A stretch of 64,000 nt of DNA from Comamonadaceae bacterium (GCA_029255645.1 JANLJE010000006.1:1-64000); one strand, 5' to 3'. Shown: positions 7,662 through 16,723, counted from the first letter of the stretch. The notes: generated by a model not told the origin, from the letters alone. Numbers and translations are program-made.

Positions 7662-8228
7662 ATGACTATCAAGTCAGACAAGTGGATACGCCGCATGGCG
7701 GAGCAGCACGGCATGATCGAGCCGTTCGAGCCCACTCTCGTACGCGAGGTGAATGGCCAGAAGATCGTCTCCTACGGCACCTCCAGCTACGGCTACGACA
7801 TCCGCTGTGCGCGGGAATTCAAGGTGTTCACCAACATCAATTCCACCGTGGTGGACCCCAAGAATTTCGATCTCAAGTCCTTCGTGGAAATCGAAGCCGA
7901 ATTTTGCATCATTCCGCCCAATTCCTTCGCCCTGGCCCGTACCGTCGAATACTTCCGCATTCCCCGGGATGTACTCACGGTCTGCCTGGGCAAGAGCACT
8001 TATGCCCGCTGCGGCATCATCGTCAATGTGACGCCCTTCGAGCCCGAGTGGGAAGGCTATGTGACCCTGGAATTTTCCAACACCACGCCGCTGCCGGCCA
8101 AGATTTATGCCGGCGAGGGCTGTGCCCAGGTGCTGTTCCTGGGGGCCGACGAGATTTGCGAAACTTCCTACAAGGATAGAGGCGGCAAGTATCAAGGTCA
8201 GGTCGGCGTGACCCTGCCTAAAATCTGA
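7662..8228 (+). CDS. dcd: dCTP deaminase
   Basis: This 188-residue enzyme converts dCTP to dUTP, feeding dTTP synthesis. Typical motifs are [23 protein letters not shown] (substrate and phosphate contacts) and [18 protein letters not shown] with the catalytic glutamate (E137). The start at 7662 ([19 protein letters not shown]) matches the family, while the ATG 21 bases upstream adds an unlikely MWQGAFI. Full length, with no oddities. Confidence 0.97.
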   Translation: MTIKSDKWIRRMAEQHGMIEPFEPTLVREVNGQKIVSYGTSSYGYDIRCAREFKVFTNINSTVVDPKNFDLKSFVEIEAEFCIIPPNSFALARTVEYFRIPRDVLTVCLGKSTYARCGIIVNVTPFEPEWEGYVTLEFSNTTPLPAKIYAGEGCAQVLFLGADEICETSYKDRGGKYQGQVGVTLPKI

Positions 8229-8254
8229 AGCATTTCATTTTTCCTTCATCCGGC

Positions 8255-8292
8255 GGGACGACAATCGATGGCTTCATCGACACGGTCGTCCC
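8255..8292 (+). other. Nested stem-loop in the decarboxylase leader
   Basis: GGGACGAC pairs with GTCGTCCC, and inside it CGATG pairs with CATCG, giving a two-tier hairpin 45 bases before the decarboxylase ATG. There is no T-run, so a terminator for dcd is not favoured. A structured 5' leader is the more likely reading. Confidence 0.5.
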
Positions 8293-8337
8293 ACCATGCC
8301 ATTTCCTGATCAACGCCTGCAATCCGAGGGCCCTGCC

Positions 8338-10563
8338 ATGCGTTTCCATTTTCCCGTCATCATCATCGACGAAGATTTTCGTTCCGAGAATGCTTCCGGT
8401 CTCGGCATCCGGGCTCTGGCCGAGGCGCTCGAAAAAGAGGGCATGGAGGTCCTGGGCGTCACCAGCTATGGCGACCTGACTTCCTTCGCCCAGCAGCAAA
8501 GCCGTGGTTCCACCTTCATCCTCTCCATCGACGATGAGGAACTGCTGCAGGAACCCGAGGAAACCATCGCCGAATTGCGCGCCTTCGTCCAGGAAATCCG
8601 CCTGCGCAACTCGGACATTCCCATCTTCCTGTACGGGGAAACCCGCACTTCCCGCCATATTCCCAATGATGTGCTGCGCGAGCTGCACGGCTTCATCCAC
8701 ATGTTCGAGGACACGCCGGAATTCATCGCCCGCAACGTCAAGCGCGAAGCCAAGGCTTATCTGGATTCCCTGCCGCCACCCTTCTTCCGGGCCCTGACCC
8801 ACTATGCGGCCGACGGCTCCTATTCCTGGCACTGTCCCGGCCACTCCGGCGGCGTGGCCTTCCTGAAATCTCCGGTAGGCCAGATGTTCCACCAGTTCTT
8901 TGGCGAGAACATGCTGCGTGCCGATGTCTGCAACGCCGTGGAAGAACTGGGGCAACTGCTCGACCACACCGGCCCGGTGGCGGCCAGTGAGCGGAACGCG
9001 GCGCGCATCTTCAACGCCGATCACCTCTATTTCGTCACTAACGGCACCTCCACCTCCAACAAGATCGTCTGGCACTCCACCGTGGCTCCGGGCGACATCG
9101 TCATCGTGGATCGCAACTGCCACAAGTCCATCCTGCACGCCATCATGATGACCGGGGCGATCCCGGTGTTCCTGATGCCGACCCGCAACAACTACGGCAT
9201 CATCGGCCCGATTCCCAAATCCGAGTTTTCCTGGGAAAACATCCAGAACAAGATTGCCGCCCACCCCTTCGCCAGCCAGGCCAAGGGCAAGCCCCGGGTG
9301 CTGACCATCACCCAGTCCACCTACGACGGCATCCTCTACAACGTCGAGGCGATCAAGGAAGAACTGGACGGCAAGATCGACACCCTGCACTTTGACGAAG
9401 CCTGGCTGCCGCACGCCGCCTTCCATGATTTTTATGGCGATTACCACGCCATCGGTGCCGACCGGCCCCGGTGCAAGGAATCCATGGTGTTCTCCACCCA
9501 GTCCACCCACAAGCTGCTGGCGGGGCTCTCCCAGGCCTCCCAGATCCTGGTGCAGGACGCCGAGAACAATCACCTGGACCGGGATGTGTTCAACGAGGCC
9601 TACCTGATGCACACCTCCACCTCGCCCCAATACGCCATCATTGCTTCCTGCGACGTGGCGGCGGCGATGATGGAAGCCCCCGCCGGCACCGCCCTGGTGG
9701 AAGAGTCGATCATGGAAGCCCTGGATTTCCGCCGCGCCATGCGTAAGGTGGATGAAGAATGGGGCGAAGGCTGGTGGTTCAAGGTCTGGGGCCCGGATGA
9801 TCTGTCCGAAGAAGGCATCGAGGAGCGGGAAGCCTGGATGCTCAAGCCCGGCGATCGCTGGCACGGCTTTGGCGATCTGGCCGAAGGTTTCAACATGCTC
9901 GACCCGATCAAGGCCACCATCATCACGCCGGGCCTGGATGTGGATGGTGAATTTGCCGAGCGCGGCATTCCCGCCGCCATCGTCACCAAGTATCTGGCCG
10001 AGCATGGGGTGATCGTGGAGAAATGCGGCCTGTACAGCTTCTTCATCATGTTTACCATCGGCATCACCAAGGGCCGCTGGAACACCCTGGTGACGGCGCT
10101 ACAGCAGTTCAAGGACGACTACGACAAGAACCATCCCCTGTGGAAGGTGCTGCCCGAGTTCGTCGCCAAGCATCCCCCCTACGAGCGGGTGGGCCTCAAG
10201 GATCTCTGTAAGCAGATCCATGCGGTCTACAAGGAAAGCGACGTGGCCCGCCTGACCACCGAGATGTACCTGTCCAGCATGGAGCCCGCCATGCGCCCCG
10301 CCGACGCCTTTGCCAGGATGGCGCATCGGGAAATCGAGCGGGTCGCCATCGATGACCTGGAGGGCCGCATCACTGCCGTGCTGCTCACCCCCTATCCGCC
10401 TGGCATTCCCCTGCTGATTCCGGGCGAACGTTTCAACCGCACCATCGTGCGTTACCTGCAGTTTGCCCGGGACTTCAACCTGCGTTTCCCCGGTTTCGAG
10501 ACCGATGTGCATGGCCTCGTGAAGGATGGCGAAGGCCGTTACCACGTCGATTGCGTGGCCTGA
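8338..10563 (+). CDS. Biodegradative-type arginine/lysine/ornithine decarboxylase
   Basis: This 741-residue PLP enzyme of fold type I makes agmatine, cadaverine or putrescine with release of CO2. It is used in acid stress or polyamine supply. The N-terminal wing domain is receiver-like (FPVIIIDEDFRSENASGLGI). The core holds the cofactor-binding SGGVAFLKSP region, the LHFDEAW aspartate, and the Schiff-base lysine K392 in STQSTHKLLAG. A C-terminal domain follows. The substrate cannot be told from sequence alone. I preferred the ATG at 8338 over the one at 8296 because the family starts there. No antiporter gene is adjacent, unlike cadBA or adi systems. Confidence 0.92.
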   Translation: MRFHFPVIIIDEDFRSENASGLGIRALAEALEKEGMEVLGVTSYGDLTSFAQQQSRGSTFILSIDDEELLQEPEETIAELRAFVQEIRLRNSDIPIFLYGETRTSRHIPNDVLRELHGFIHMFEDTPEFIARNVKREAKAYLDSLPPPFFRALTHYAADGSYSWHCPGHSGGVAFLKSPVGQMFHQFFGENMLRADVCNAVEELGQLLDHTGPVAASERNAARIFNADHLYFVTNGTSTSNKIVWHSTVAPGDIVIVDRNCHKSILHAIMMTGAIPVFLMPTRNNYGIIGPIPKSEFSWENIQNKIAAHPFASQAKGKPRVLTITQSTYDGILYNVEAIKEELDGKIDTLHFDEAWLPHAAFHDFYGDYHAIGADRPRCKESMVFSTQSTHKLLAGLSQASQILVQDAENNHLDRDVFNEAYLMHTSTSPQYAIIASCDVAAAMMEAPAGTALVEESIMEALDFRRAMRKVDEEWGEGWWFKVWGPDDLSEEGIEEREAWMLKPGDRWHGFGDLAEGFNMLDPIKATIITPGLDVDGEFAERGIPAAIVTKYLAEHGVIVEKCGLYSFFIMFTIGITKGRWNTLVTALQQFKDDYDKNHPLWKVLPEFVAKHPPYERVGLKDLCKQIHAVYKESDVARLTTEMYLSSMEPAMRPADAFARMAHREIERVAIDDLEGRITAVLLTPYPPGIPLLIPGERFNRTIVRYLQFARDFNLRFPGFETDVHGLVKDGEGRYHVDCVA

Positions 10564-10663
10564 CCGGTGTTTTCCCGCCGCCCGCCGCCCGCCGCCCAGC
10601 GCCCAGTAACCGGCCGGCCATGCGCCCGGGCCTGGCCGTCACGGGCGGAAAGATGATCGGCGC

Positions 10664-10699
10664 GGATCAGGGGGTTCGGGCGGTTCAGGCGGTTCAGGT
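10664..10699. repeat. 9-bp tandem repeat carrying in-frame stops of the FlgO-like gene
   Basis: Read on the minus strand, four units of the form ACC-NCC-TGA run across the gene's end. Three of the four give TGA in frame (10694-10696, 10685-10687, 10667-10669) and one has mutated to CGA. The rest of the 10564-10693 gap shows no gene. Confidence 0.85.
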
Positions 10700-11257
10700 G
10701 GTTTCGGGGCGCCGCAGCAGCGTGCGCACATTCATGTCCAGCGGCAGGGCGTAGTCCACGGCGGCGAGGATGATGTTGGTTTCGATCTGGGTCAGCTTCA
10801 GGTTGATGAAGACCCGGTCCGCTCCTTCGGTGTAGGTGCCGATCACGACGGCCTGGGCATCCTGCTGCCGGGCAATGTCCTTGATCTCCCGGGTCAGCAT
10901 CAGTTCGCCCTCGTTGCGCTTCATGTAGAGCTTCTGGCGAATCTTGAGCTCCACCACCCGGTAGCCATGCTGGGTCAGGCGGGCGCCGACCTGTTCCGAG
11001 ATCAGCCGGCCGAGGGGAGAAGACGCTTCCAGGGCGTTGATATTGACCAGGGTGGCGACAATGACCGGGTATGGCGGCGCAAGCTGGGCCCCCGCCTGGG
11101 TCAGGAGTGCATCGGCGGCTTTGTAATTACTGGCGATCAGCTCGCTCTGGGCGACGCTGTCATAGGACACGCTGCTGTAGTGGCGCGGCTGGCGGTTGCC
11201 GGCGCAGGCGGTGAGGATGAGGCCGGCGCCGGCGCCGAGCAGGGTGCGGCGTTTCAT
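10694..11257 (-). CDS. FlgO-family outer-membrane lipoprotein
   Basis: The 187-residue protein starts MKRRTLLGAGAGLILTACAG, a lipoprotein signal with the lipobox LTAC. The body (VIVATLVNINALEASSPLGR, then a long helix and QDAQAVVIGTYTEGADRVFINLKL) matches the FlgO fold first described for a Vibrio flagellar outer-membrane protein. FlgO-like domains also occur away from flagellar genes, as here. Its ATG overlaps the stop of the upstream lipoprotein gene (ATGA), so the two are co-translated and probably work together at the outer membrane. Confidence 0.8.
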   Translation of the reverse strand: MKRRTLLGAGAGLILTACAGNRQPRHYSSVSYDSVAQSELIASNYKAADALLTQAGAQLAPPYPVIVATLVNINALEASSPLGRLISEQVGARLTQHGYRVVELKIRQKLYMKRNEGELMLTREIKDIARQQDAQAVVIGTYTEGADRVFINLKLTQIETNIILAAVDYALPLDMNVRTLLRRPETT

Positions 11258-12114
11258 GGGGCGCTCGGGCAGGGCTGGCCGGGCGGGCAGCACGGTTTAT
11301 CCAGGGGGCAGTCACCGATGAGGGTCAGGCTGCCCTTGCGCACCGCCTGAATGGGGCTGCCGTCCAGGGTGGCGGTTTCTTCCAGGCAGGGGCGGATCAG
11401 GGAGCAGATTTCCTGGTTGTAGAGCGGCAGGTCGGATTCCGCCACGTAATAGACGTTCGTGCTGCGCGCGGCGTAGCGGATGCCGTCCATGACAGAAAGG
11501 GTAAGGACGATTTCGGTCCGGGGGGTGGCTCCGGCGGCGAATTCGGTGCGGAACCAGTGCAGGGTATCCGGGGGGTTCGGATGCTTGTCCAGGTCCCGGG
11601 GGCTGATTTCGGTCACATCCTGCAAGGCCCAGATGCCGGGGCCCAGTTCCCGCGCCAGGCCGGCGTGGCGGTACTGCGGCCGGTCGGGGGCAAAGCGTAC
11701 CGGCTGCACATCGAGATGCAGCAGCAGGGCGGCGTCCGGGGCCTGGGAAACATTGATGCCTTGCTGCACCAGCGCCGTGATCAGGGCATTTACGAAAGCC
11801 CGCGAAAATTCGGTGGTGTACTCGGGCTCCTCCACATGGATCGGACGGCAGGGATGAAGGCCGGGGTTGCAGCGCTGGTTTTTCGAGAGGCTCTGCCCCA
11901 GGCTGCGGGCCGCGTCCTGGGCGATCGCCTGCCAGTGCTGGCCGGCCTGGAGCTTGGCCTGGGTGACGGCGGGAAAATTGCCGGCAATCGGGGCTTCGCT
12001 GAAGCGGGCATGCGGGTGCGGGCTTTCGGCCTGAATCAGGTTCCTGCTGGAAGAGCAGGCCGGCAGTCCAGGCCCCAGCAGACAAGCCAGGGCGATCAGG
12101 GTGAAAAGACGCAT
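11254..12114 (-). CDS. Uncharacterised lipoprotein, partner of the FlgO-like protein
   Basis: The 286-residue protein begins MRLFTLIALACLLGPGLPAC, a lipoprotein signal ending in a lipobox-like LPAC. The rest is soluble and has no domain I recognise. It contains several cysteines (NQRCNPGLHPC; CSLIRPC; CPLDKPCCPPGQPCP at the C-terminus) that suggest disulfides in the periplasm. It is the first gene of a two-gene operon with the FlgO-like lipoprotein. Pairing of a FlgO-like protein with a larger partner lipoprotein recalls FlgO/FlgP, but there is no evident sequence resemblance to FlgP. Confidence 0.7.
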   Translation of the reverse strand: MRLFTLIALACLLGPGLPACSSSRNLIQAESPHPHARFSEAPIAGNFPAVTQAKLQAGQHWQAIAQDAARSLGQSLSKNQRCNPGLHPCRPIHVEEPEYTTEFSRAFVNALITALVQQGINVSQAPDAALLLHLDVQPVRFAPDRPQYRHAGLARELGPGIWALQDVTEISPRDLDKHPNPPDTLHWFRTEFAAGATPRTEIVLTLSVMDGIRYAARSTNVYYVAESDLPLYNQEICSLIRPCLEETATLDGSPIQAVRKGSLTLIGDCPLDKPCCPPGQPCPSAP

Positions 12115-12177
12115 GGCGGGAGCGGGAAATCAAGGTTGGCGGGCATTGTAGCATCGCGGCTTCCCGCTTCATGCGAC

Positions 12178-12822
12178 TCATTCGAGGCGGAAGCGTACCG
12201 GCAGAACTGCTTCTTCGAGACCATTGCCGGGCAGGCTGCGCAGGGTGCGGGCGGCCCGCAGGGCGGCCTGGTCGAGGCTGGGGTGGCCGCTGCTGCGGTC
12301 GATGCGGGCGGCTATGACGTGGCCGTTTCCGTCCAGGAAAATCTGTACCCAGACTTCTCCTTCGATGCCCTGGCGAATCGCCTCCCGGGGATAGAAATCC
12401 TCCTGGGCCGCCAGTGCCGCCATTTGTCGCAGGGCTTCCCGGGTCAGGGGGTCCTGGGACTCCGGGGCTTTATTGCGCGACGCTGGCGGCGCTGGCCGCG
12501 GCGGCTCGAGCGCTTGCCGGGGCGCTTGCCGGGGGGCTTGCCCGAGGGCTTGCCTGGGGGTTTGCCTGAGCACTGGCTCGGGGTGTCGAGGGGGGGCTTG
12601 AGGAGATTCCTTTGCCGCGGGGGGCGGCTCGTCCAGTTTCAGGTCAGGCAGGGGTAAGGAAGCGGGCTCGGGGGCCGGCGGCGGTCTGAGGCTGGCTGTC
12701 AGGGCTGGCCGGGGGGGCGGGGTGCCGGCTGTCGGCAGACCGGGAAGACCCAGCAGACCCAGGGCATGCAGGGCCAGAGAGAGCGCCAGGGCCAGTAATA
12801 GGGGTGAATGGGCTGACTTCAT
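12178..12822 (-). CDS. tonB: TonB-type energy transducer
   Basis: The 214-residue protein has an N-terminal membrane anchor (about 7-28), a long proline-rich periplasmic spacer (about 35-120) with QAPRQA-type repeats, and a C-terminal TonB domain (GIEGEVWVQIFLDGNGHVIA and then LDQAALRAARTLR). Such proteins carry proton-motive force to outer-membrane receptors. No exbB/exbD lies beside it, so it either uses partners elsewhere or serves a non-transport role as some TonB-like proteins do. Confidence 0.85.
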   Translation of the reverse strand: MKSAHSPLLLALALSLALHALGLLGLPGLPTAGTPPPRPALTASLRPPPAPEPASLPLPDLKLDEPPPAAKESPQAPPRHPEPVLRQTPRQALGQAPRQAPRQALEPPRPAPPASRNKAPESQDPLTREALRQMAALAAQEDFYPREAIRQGIEGEVWVQIFLDGNGHVIAARIDRSSGHPSLDQAALRAARTLRSLPGNGLEEAVLPVRFRLE

Positions 12823-12897
12823 GCGAAAATCTTCCTTCCTCCATTCCTGGTCGCCAGGATCGGTTCGGGGGGTTCAGTTTGCGAGGAAGGAATCAGC

Positions 12898-13959
12898 ATG
12901 CAAGGTCCGCCGTCATTCAAGTATTCAGGAGCCCCGGCCATCCTGTTGGCGCTGTTGGCGCTTCTGCCGCTGGGCACCGCCTGGGCGGAAGATGCCGGCT
13001 TCTGGCAACGGGTGCTGACAGCCAGCGGGCAGCAGGGGGCGGCTGATTTTACCCCACCCGATCCCGTCCGCTTTGGTGTCGTCATGGAACTGGGGGATAT
13101 CGAGCAGGCCAAGGCCTGGCTGGATCAGGGTTTGCCCCCCGATTACATGGCCGACCGGGTGGGGAGCGGCCTGATGATCGGGGCCTGGGAGGGCAATCTG
13201 GCCCTGATGGAACTGTTCTACAGCCGGGGCGCCGATGTGAATCTGGTCAATAGTGCCGGAGAGCAGGCCCTGCTGCTGGCGGCCTGGAAGGGCAACCGTC
13301 AGCTGGTGGATTGGCTGCTGGAGCGGGGCGCCGAGTTGAACCGGGCCCCGGGGCAATGGTCGGCCCTGCATTACGCCGCCTTTTCCGGGCATCAGGAGCT
13401 GGTGAGCTACCTGCTGGAGCGGGGCGCCAACATCGATGCCCGCAGCCCCAATGGCTCGACCCCCCTGATGATGGCGATTTATGATGGCAAGCCGGGGGTG
13501 GCGAAGTTGCTGATTGAAAAAGGGGCTGACAAGGCGCCCCGCAACGACTGGGGCGACGGAGCGATGGAATGGGCCATGCGCTTCAATCAGATCGGCATTG
13601 CCAGGCTGATCGGCAGCCCCGAAGCATTCATGGTGGCGGCCAATCAACCCAAAGAGTCCTGGGGCCAGGACAGTCGTTCGGAAAAGGCCCCGGCAGATCT
13701 GGATAAGCTGATTCAGGCGCGTCGGCAGCTGATGGCCAAGGGGCTGTCCGTGGAACAGATCGACCGTAATATCGCCGCGCTGCGCGCCCGCTATGCCAAG
13801 GCCAGTGTGAGCCAGGAAGCCCTGCCGCCGCGCTCCACTGCCCTGGAAATCACGGCCAGGCGCGCCGATCCCTCGCGCCAGGGTGCCCGCATCGTCCAGA
13901 CGCCCAGCTCCTACAAGCTGCCGCCCCGCGCCCCGAACAAACTGCCGGCGCGTCGGTAA
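12898..13959 (+). CDS. Secreted ankyrin-repeat protein
   Basis: The 353-residue protein has a Sec signal peptide (about 1-30, ending GTAWAED) and at least four ankyrin repeats between about 60 and 215, for example GANIDARSPNGSTPLMMAI and KGADKAPRNDWGDGAMEWA. A charged, disordered C-terminal tail follows. Ankyrin repeats mediate protein contacts, and a periplasmic location is predicted. The partner is unknown. It is transcribed away from the tonB-type gene. Confidence 0.85.
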   Translation: MQGPPSFKYSGAPAILLALLALLPLGTAWAEDAGFWQRVLTASGQQGAADFTPPDPVRFGVVMELGDIEQAKAWLDQGLPPDYMADRVGSGLMIGAWEGNLALMELFYSRGADVNLVNSAGEQALLLAAWKGNRQLVDWLLERGAELNRAPGQWSALHYAAFSGHQELVSYLLERGANIDARSPNGSTPLMMAIYDGKPGVAKLLIEKGADKAPRNDWGDGAMEWAMRFNQIGIARLIGSPEAFMVAANQPKESWGQDSRSEKAPADLDKLIQARRQLMAKGLSVEQIDRNIAALRARYAKASVSQEALPPRSTALEITARRADPSRQGARIVQTPSSYKLPPRAPNKLPARR

Positions 13960-14050
13960 GGAGTAAGGGGCTTGAACAGGTAAGGGTAAGGGGGCTTGCG
14001 GGTAAGGGGGCCTGCAAATAAAGGGCCCTGCAAATAAGTGGCCCTGCCGG
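13957..14050. repeat. Imperfect tandem repeats starting on the ankyrin gene stop
   Basis: Degenerate copies of GGTAAGGGGGCNTGC begin on the TAA of the ankyrin gene. Further TAA codons fall in frame at 13981 and 13987. The rest of the gap to 14227 shows no gene. Confidence 0.7.
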
Positions 14051-14227
14051 AATTTGCCGGGGCGGAAGTTTTTGCCCCGGCATTGCCCGGAACTTGCCGC
14101 TTGACCCGTTTTGCCCGGGGCGCAAAGCGCCTGTTCCTTCAGGATCTAGCTGGCAAGGAAGTTGCTTTTCTGTTGGCAAGCGGCGCCAATCACGGTCAGC
14201 TGCGACGCTTGTGCAGGAGGTGGCGCC

Positions 14228-14791
14228 ATGTCCAGTCTGGGGAATATCAAGAATCTGTCCGGCTTGTCCAACTTGTCCAATTTGTCCAATTTGTCCAATT
14301 TGTCCAACTTGCCCGGCGTCAGCAACGGGGTGCTGTCCTCCCTGGGGCTGGCCAGCGCCCAGAAAGGACGGGACTTTGCGGCCTCGGACTTTGCAACCTT
14401 GGACTTTGCGGCCTTGGACTTTGCAAAATCCCTGAACCTGCAGTTGGCCCGCATGCCGGCCCTGGCCGGGCTGGGTCCGGGCATCGATCCGGACCGCAAT
14501 CTGCTGTCCCTCGACCCGGCCCGGCGTCAGCAAGCCCTGGCGGCAAACCGTGAGGAGGCCGTCAATACCCTTCAGCAATTCAGCAAGGACTTTTTCGAGT
14601 CAGCCAAAATGCCAGATGCCCAGAATGATCTGATCCCCGATCGCCAGGTCGACCTTGACCGGGTCATGAATTTCATTGCCGGCAACCCGGCTTCCCGGCA
14701 GCCGGCATCGGCTCAGGGCGACATGGCCAGGCCGCCGGCCTACGTCGCCCAGGCCCTGGCGGCCTATACCCGGATGAGCCGGGGCTTCTGA
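14228..14791 (+). CDS. Unknown protein with Leu-Ser-Asn and Asp-Phe-Ala repeats
   Basis: AGGAGG stands at ideal distance before the ATG at 14228, so this is a translated gene. The 187-residue product has no signal peptide. Near the N-terminus it carries five LSN triplets (residues about 13-27) and then four units of the type DFAAL (about 49-68). A normal-looking C-terminal half follows (REEAVNTLQQFSKDFFESAK and AYVAQALAAYTRMSRGF). I do not recognise a family. The repeats could form a solenoid or be slippage products tolerated at the N-terminus. Confidence 0.6.
   Translation: MSSLGNIKNLSGLSNLSNLSNLSNLSNLPGVSNGVLSSLGLASAQKGRDFAASDFATLDFAALDFAKSLNLQLARMPALAGLGPGIDPDRNLLSLDPARRQQALAANREEAVNTLQQFSKDFFESAKMPDAQNDLIPDRQVDLDRVMNFIAGNPASRQPASAQGDMARPPAYVAQALAAYTRMSRGF
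14264..14308 (+). repeat. 9-bp tandem repeat, five copies
   Basis: TTGTCCAAY repeats five times in frame, encoding LSN each time. Confidence 0.95.
14371..14430 (+). repeat. 15-bp tandem repeat, four copies
   Basis: GGACTTTGCGGCCTY repeats four times with small changes in the third codon positions, encoding DFAAS/DFATL/DFAAL/DFAKS. Confidence 0.95.
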
Positions 14792-14881
14792 ATGAAGCCG
14801 CCGATGTGCCATGTTGTGGCTGGGTATGTGGCTGGAGGCTGGATGAGCGGCTGGTGGCGGGTGGCTGGATGACCGGCAGGC

Positions 14882-15772
14882 TTGCCGGATCGTGATCCAT
14901 TCGTGATCTATTTCGATCTGCCCAGCCCCTTCGACACCGAAGTGGGCACCCTGAAACTGCTGGAGCCGCCCCATGCTTCCGCCAGCGCCCTGCGCACCAG
15001 CTTGCTGGACGAAAGCTACGACAAGCCCTTCGTGCTCGATGACGGGCAACTGCGCTATCTCTACTTCAATACCCGCCTGATGCAGAGTGCCATGCGGATC
15101 AAGACGCCGGACAGCCTGGATCTGCGCTACACCCAGAAAATGATGGCCTTCCTGCTCTTTCACGGGCGCCCCAGGCGGGTGGTGCTACTGGGCCTGGGCG
15201 GCGGTTCCCTGCTCAAGTTCTGCTACCGGCGCCTGCCCGGCACTCATCTCACCGCCGTGGAACTGAGTCCCCATGTGCTCGCCTTCCGGGAATTGTTCCT
15301 GGTGCCGCCTGACGACGAACGCCTGAGCATTCTCCAGGGAGACGGCGCCGCCTATGTGGAAGACGCCGAAAAGGGGATCGACGTGCTGCTGGTGGATACC
15401 TTCGACAAGGAAGGTTTTGCGCCGGAACTGGCCAAGCGCGAGTTTTTCCAGAATGCCTGGGACAAGCTCTCGGGTAACGGCGTCCTGGTGGTGAATCTGG
15501 CCGGCGAGCCTGGCAGCTATGCGGGGCTGGTGGGCGAGGTGATGACGGTGTTTGACGATCAGGTGATCGTGGTTTCGGTGCCCGAGGATGGCAACCATAT
15601 TCTCTATGCCTTCAAGGCCAGGAATTTCGATCCCCGCTGGCGCACCCTGCACCAGCTGGCCAAGGAACTGAAGGCCCGCCATGGCCTGGATTTTCCCCGT
15701 TTCGCCGAGTTGCTGGAGCGGGCCAGCAAGCAGGGCGTGGCCCGGCGCCTGCTGGCAGGGGAACTGCACTAA
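14882..15772 (+). CDS. Spermidine synthase-like methyltransferase-fold protein
   Basis: The 296-residue protein has a Rossmann core typical of the spermine/spermidine synthase family (VVLLGLGGGSLLKFCYRR, then TAVELSPHVLAF, GDGAAYVEDAEKGIDVLLVD). The length suits polyamine aminopropyltransferase relatives. The exact catalytic residues cannot be confirmed, and many such stand-alone proteins have no proven activity. The start is a TTG at 14882 or a GTG at 14903. An in-frame stop at 14870 excludes anything longer. Confidence 0.75.
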   Translation: MPDRDPFVIYFDLPSPFDTEVGTLKLLEPPHASASALRTSLLDESYDKPFVLDDGQLRYLYFNTRLMQSAMRIKTPDSLDLRYTQKMMAFLLFHGRPRRVVLLGLGGGSLLKFCYRRLPGTHLTAVELSPHVLAFRELFLVPPDDERLSILQGDGAAYVEDAEKGIDVLLVDTFDKEGFAPELAKREFFQNAWDKLSGNGVLVVNLAGEPGSYAGLVGEVMTVFDDQVIVVSVPEDGNHILYAFKARNFDPRWRTLHQLAKELKARHGLDFPRFAELLERASKQGVARRLLAGELH

Positions 15773-15849
15773 CCGTTCCGCCCCGGCCTCCGGGCGTTGG
15801 CAATCCGCTCCGGGCGCCAGGGGCAAGCGGATGCCGGGCCCGGCCCCGG

Positions 15850-15897
15850 CCGGTATCAGGGCCGGTATCAGGGCCGGTATCAGGGCCGGTATCAGGG
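15850..15897. repeat. 12-bp tandem repeat, four perfect copies, with in-frame stops
   Basis: CCGGTATCAGGG repeats four times over the end of the M48 protease gene. Because the unit is 12 bp, each copy supplies a TGA in the protease frame (minus strand), at 15892, 15880, 15868 and 15856. Confidence 0.95.
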
Positions 15898-16719
15898 CCT
15901 GCGGCGCTGGCGGGCCGCTTCGTAGAGGGGCATGACGCGGGGTAGCTGCGCCTCGATTTCCGCGATGCGGTTCTCTCCCGAAGGGTGGGTGGAGAACCAG
16001 GGAATGCCGCCGCCCTGGCTTGCCTGTTCCATCTTCTGCCACAGGGTGATGCCGGCGCGGGGATCGAAGCCGGCCCGGGCCGACAGATCCAGGCCCACCA
16101 CGTCGGCTTCGCTTTCGTCGTCCCGGGAGAACTTCAGGGTGAGCATGTCGCCGCCGAAGCGGAAGGCATCGGCATAGCGGCCGTTGCCGATCAAGCTGCC
16201 CAGCAGACCGGCGCCGAGCTCGGTGATCTGGGACTTGGCGATGCGTTCCCGGGCGTGCTCGCGCAGGGCGTGGGCAATCTCGTGGCCCATCACGATGGCG
16301 ATCTCGTCGTCGGTGAGCTTGAGCCGATCGATGAGGCCGGTGTAGAAGGCGATCTTGCCGCCCGGCATGCAAAAGGCATTGATCTGCTTCGAGCCGATCA
16401 AATTCACTTCCCATTTCCAGCGCGCCGCATTCGGGTTGAAGCGCCCCGCGTGGGGGATGATCCGCTGGGCGATGCCGCGCAGGCGCTGCAGCTGGGGATG
16501 GTTGGACGGGGCCAGGGCGCCCTTGGACCTGGCCTCCTGGAGCAGCTGCCGGTATTCCTGGCTGGACTGCCGTTCCAGTTCGGCGGCGGGCACCAGCTCG
16601 CGCAGGGAGGAGGGCTCTTCAACCTCCACGCCGACCTGGGCGATCGAGCTTGCGGTGGGGGTCAGGCAGAGCCAGGCAAGGAGCCAGGGCAGGAGGGGTA
16701 GAAGGCGGCGCGGTGGCAT
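15892..16719 (-). CDS. M48-family periplasmic metalloprotease
   Basis: The 275-residue protein has a signal peptide (MPPRRLLPLLPWLLAWLCLT) and the zinc motif HEIAH in IVMGHEIAHALREHARERI. The third ligand region is SRDDESEADVVGLDL. It belongs to the stand-alone Oma1/LoiP-like group of M48 proteases, likely in envelope quality control. The start at 16719 begins the signal peptide. It lies 4 bases after the stop of the diguanylate cyclase, so the two are probably one operon. Confidence 0.9.
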   Translation of the reverse strand: MPPRRLLPLLPWLLAWLCLTPTASSIAQVGVEVEEPSSLRELVPAAELERQSSQEYRQLLQEARSKGALAPSNHPQLQRLRGIAQRIIPHAGRFNPNAARWKWEVNLIGSKQINAFCMPGGKIAFYTGLIDRLKLTDDEIAIVMGHEIAHALREHARERIAKSQITELGAGLLGSLIGNGRYADAFRFGGDMLTLKFSRDDESEADVVGLDLSARAGFDPRAGITLWQKMEQASQGGGIPWFSTHPSGENRIAEIEAQLPRVMPLYEAARQRRRP

Positions 16720-16723
16720 GGAT

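Noticed and set aside
8218-10005. A 595-codon minus-strand frame over the decarboxylase
   Set aside because: Antisense shadow without motifs or ribosome site.
14264-14430. Repeats as a CRISPR or mobile-element signal
   Set aside because: Both arrays are in-frame coding repeats with no spacers or inverted ends.
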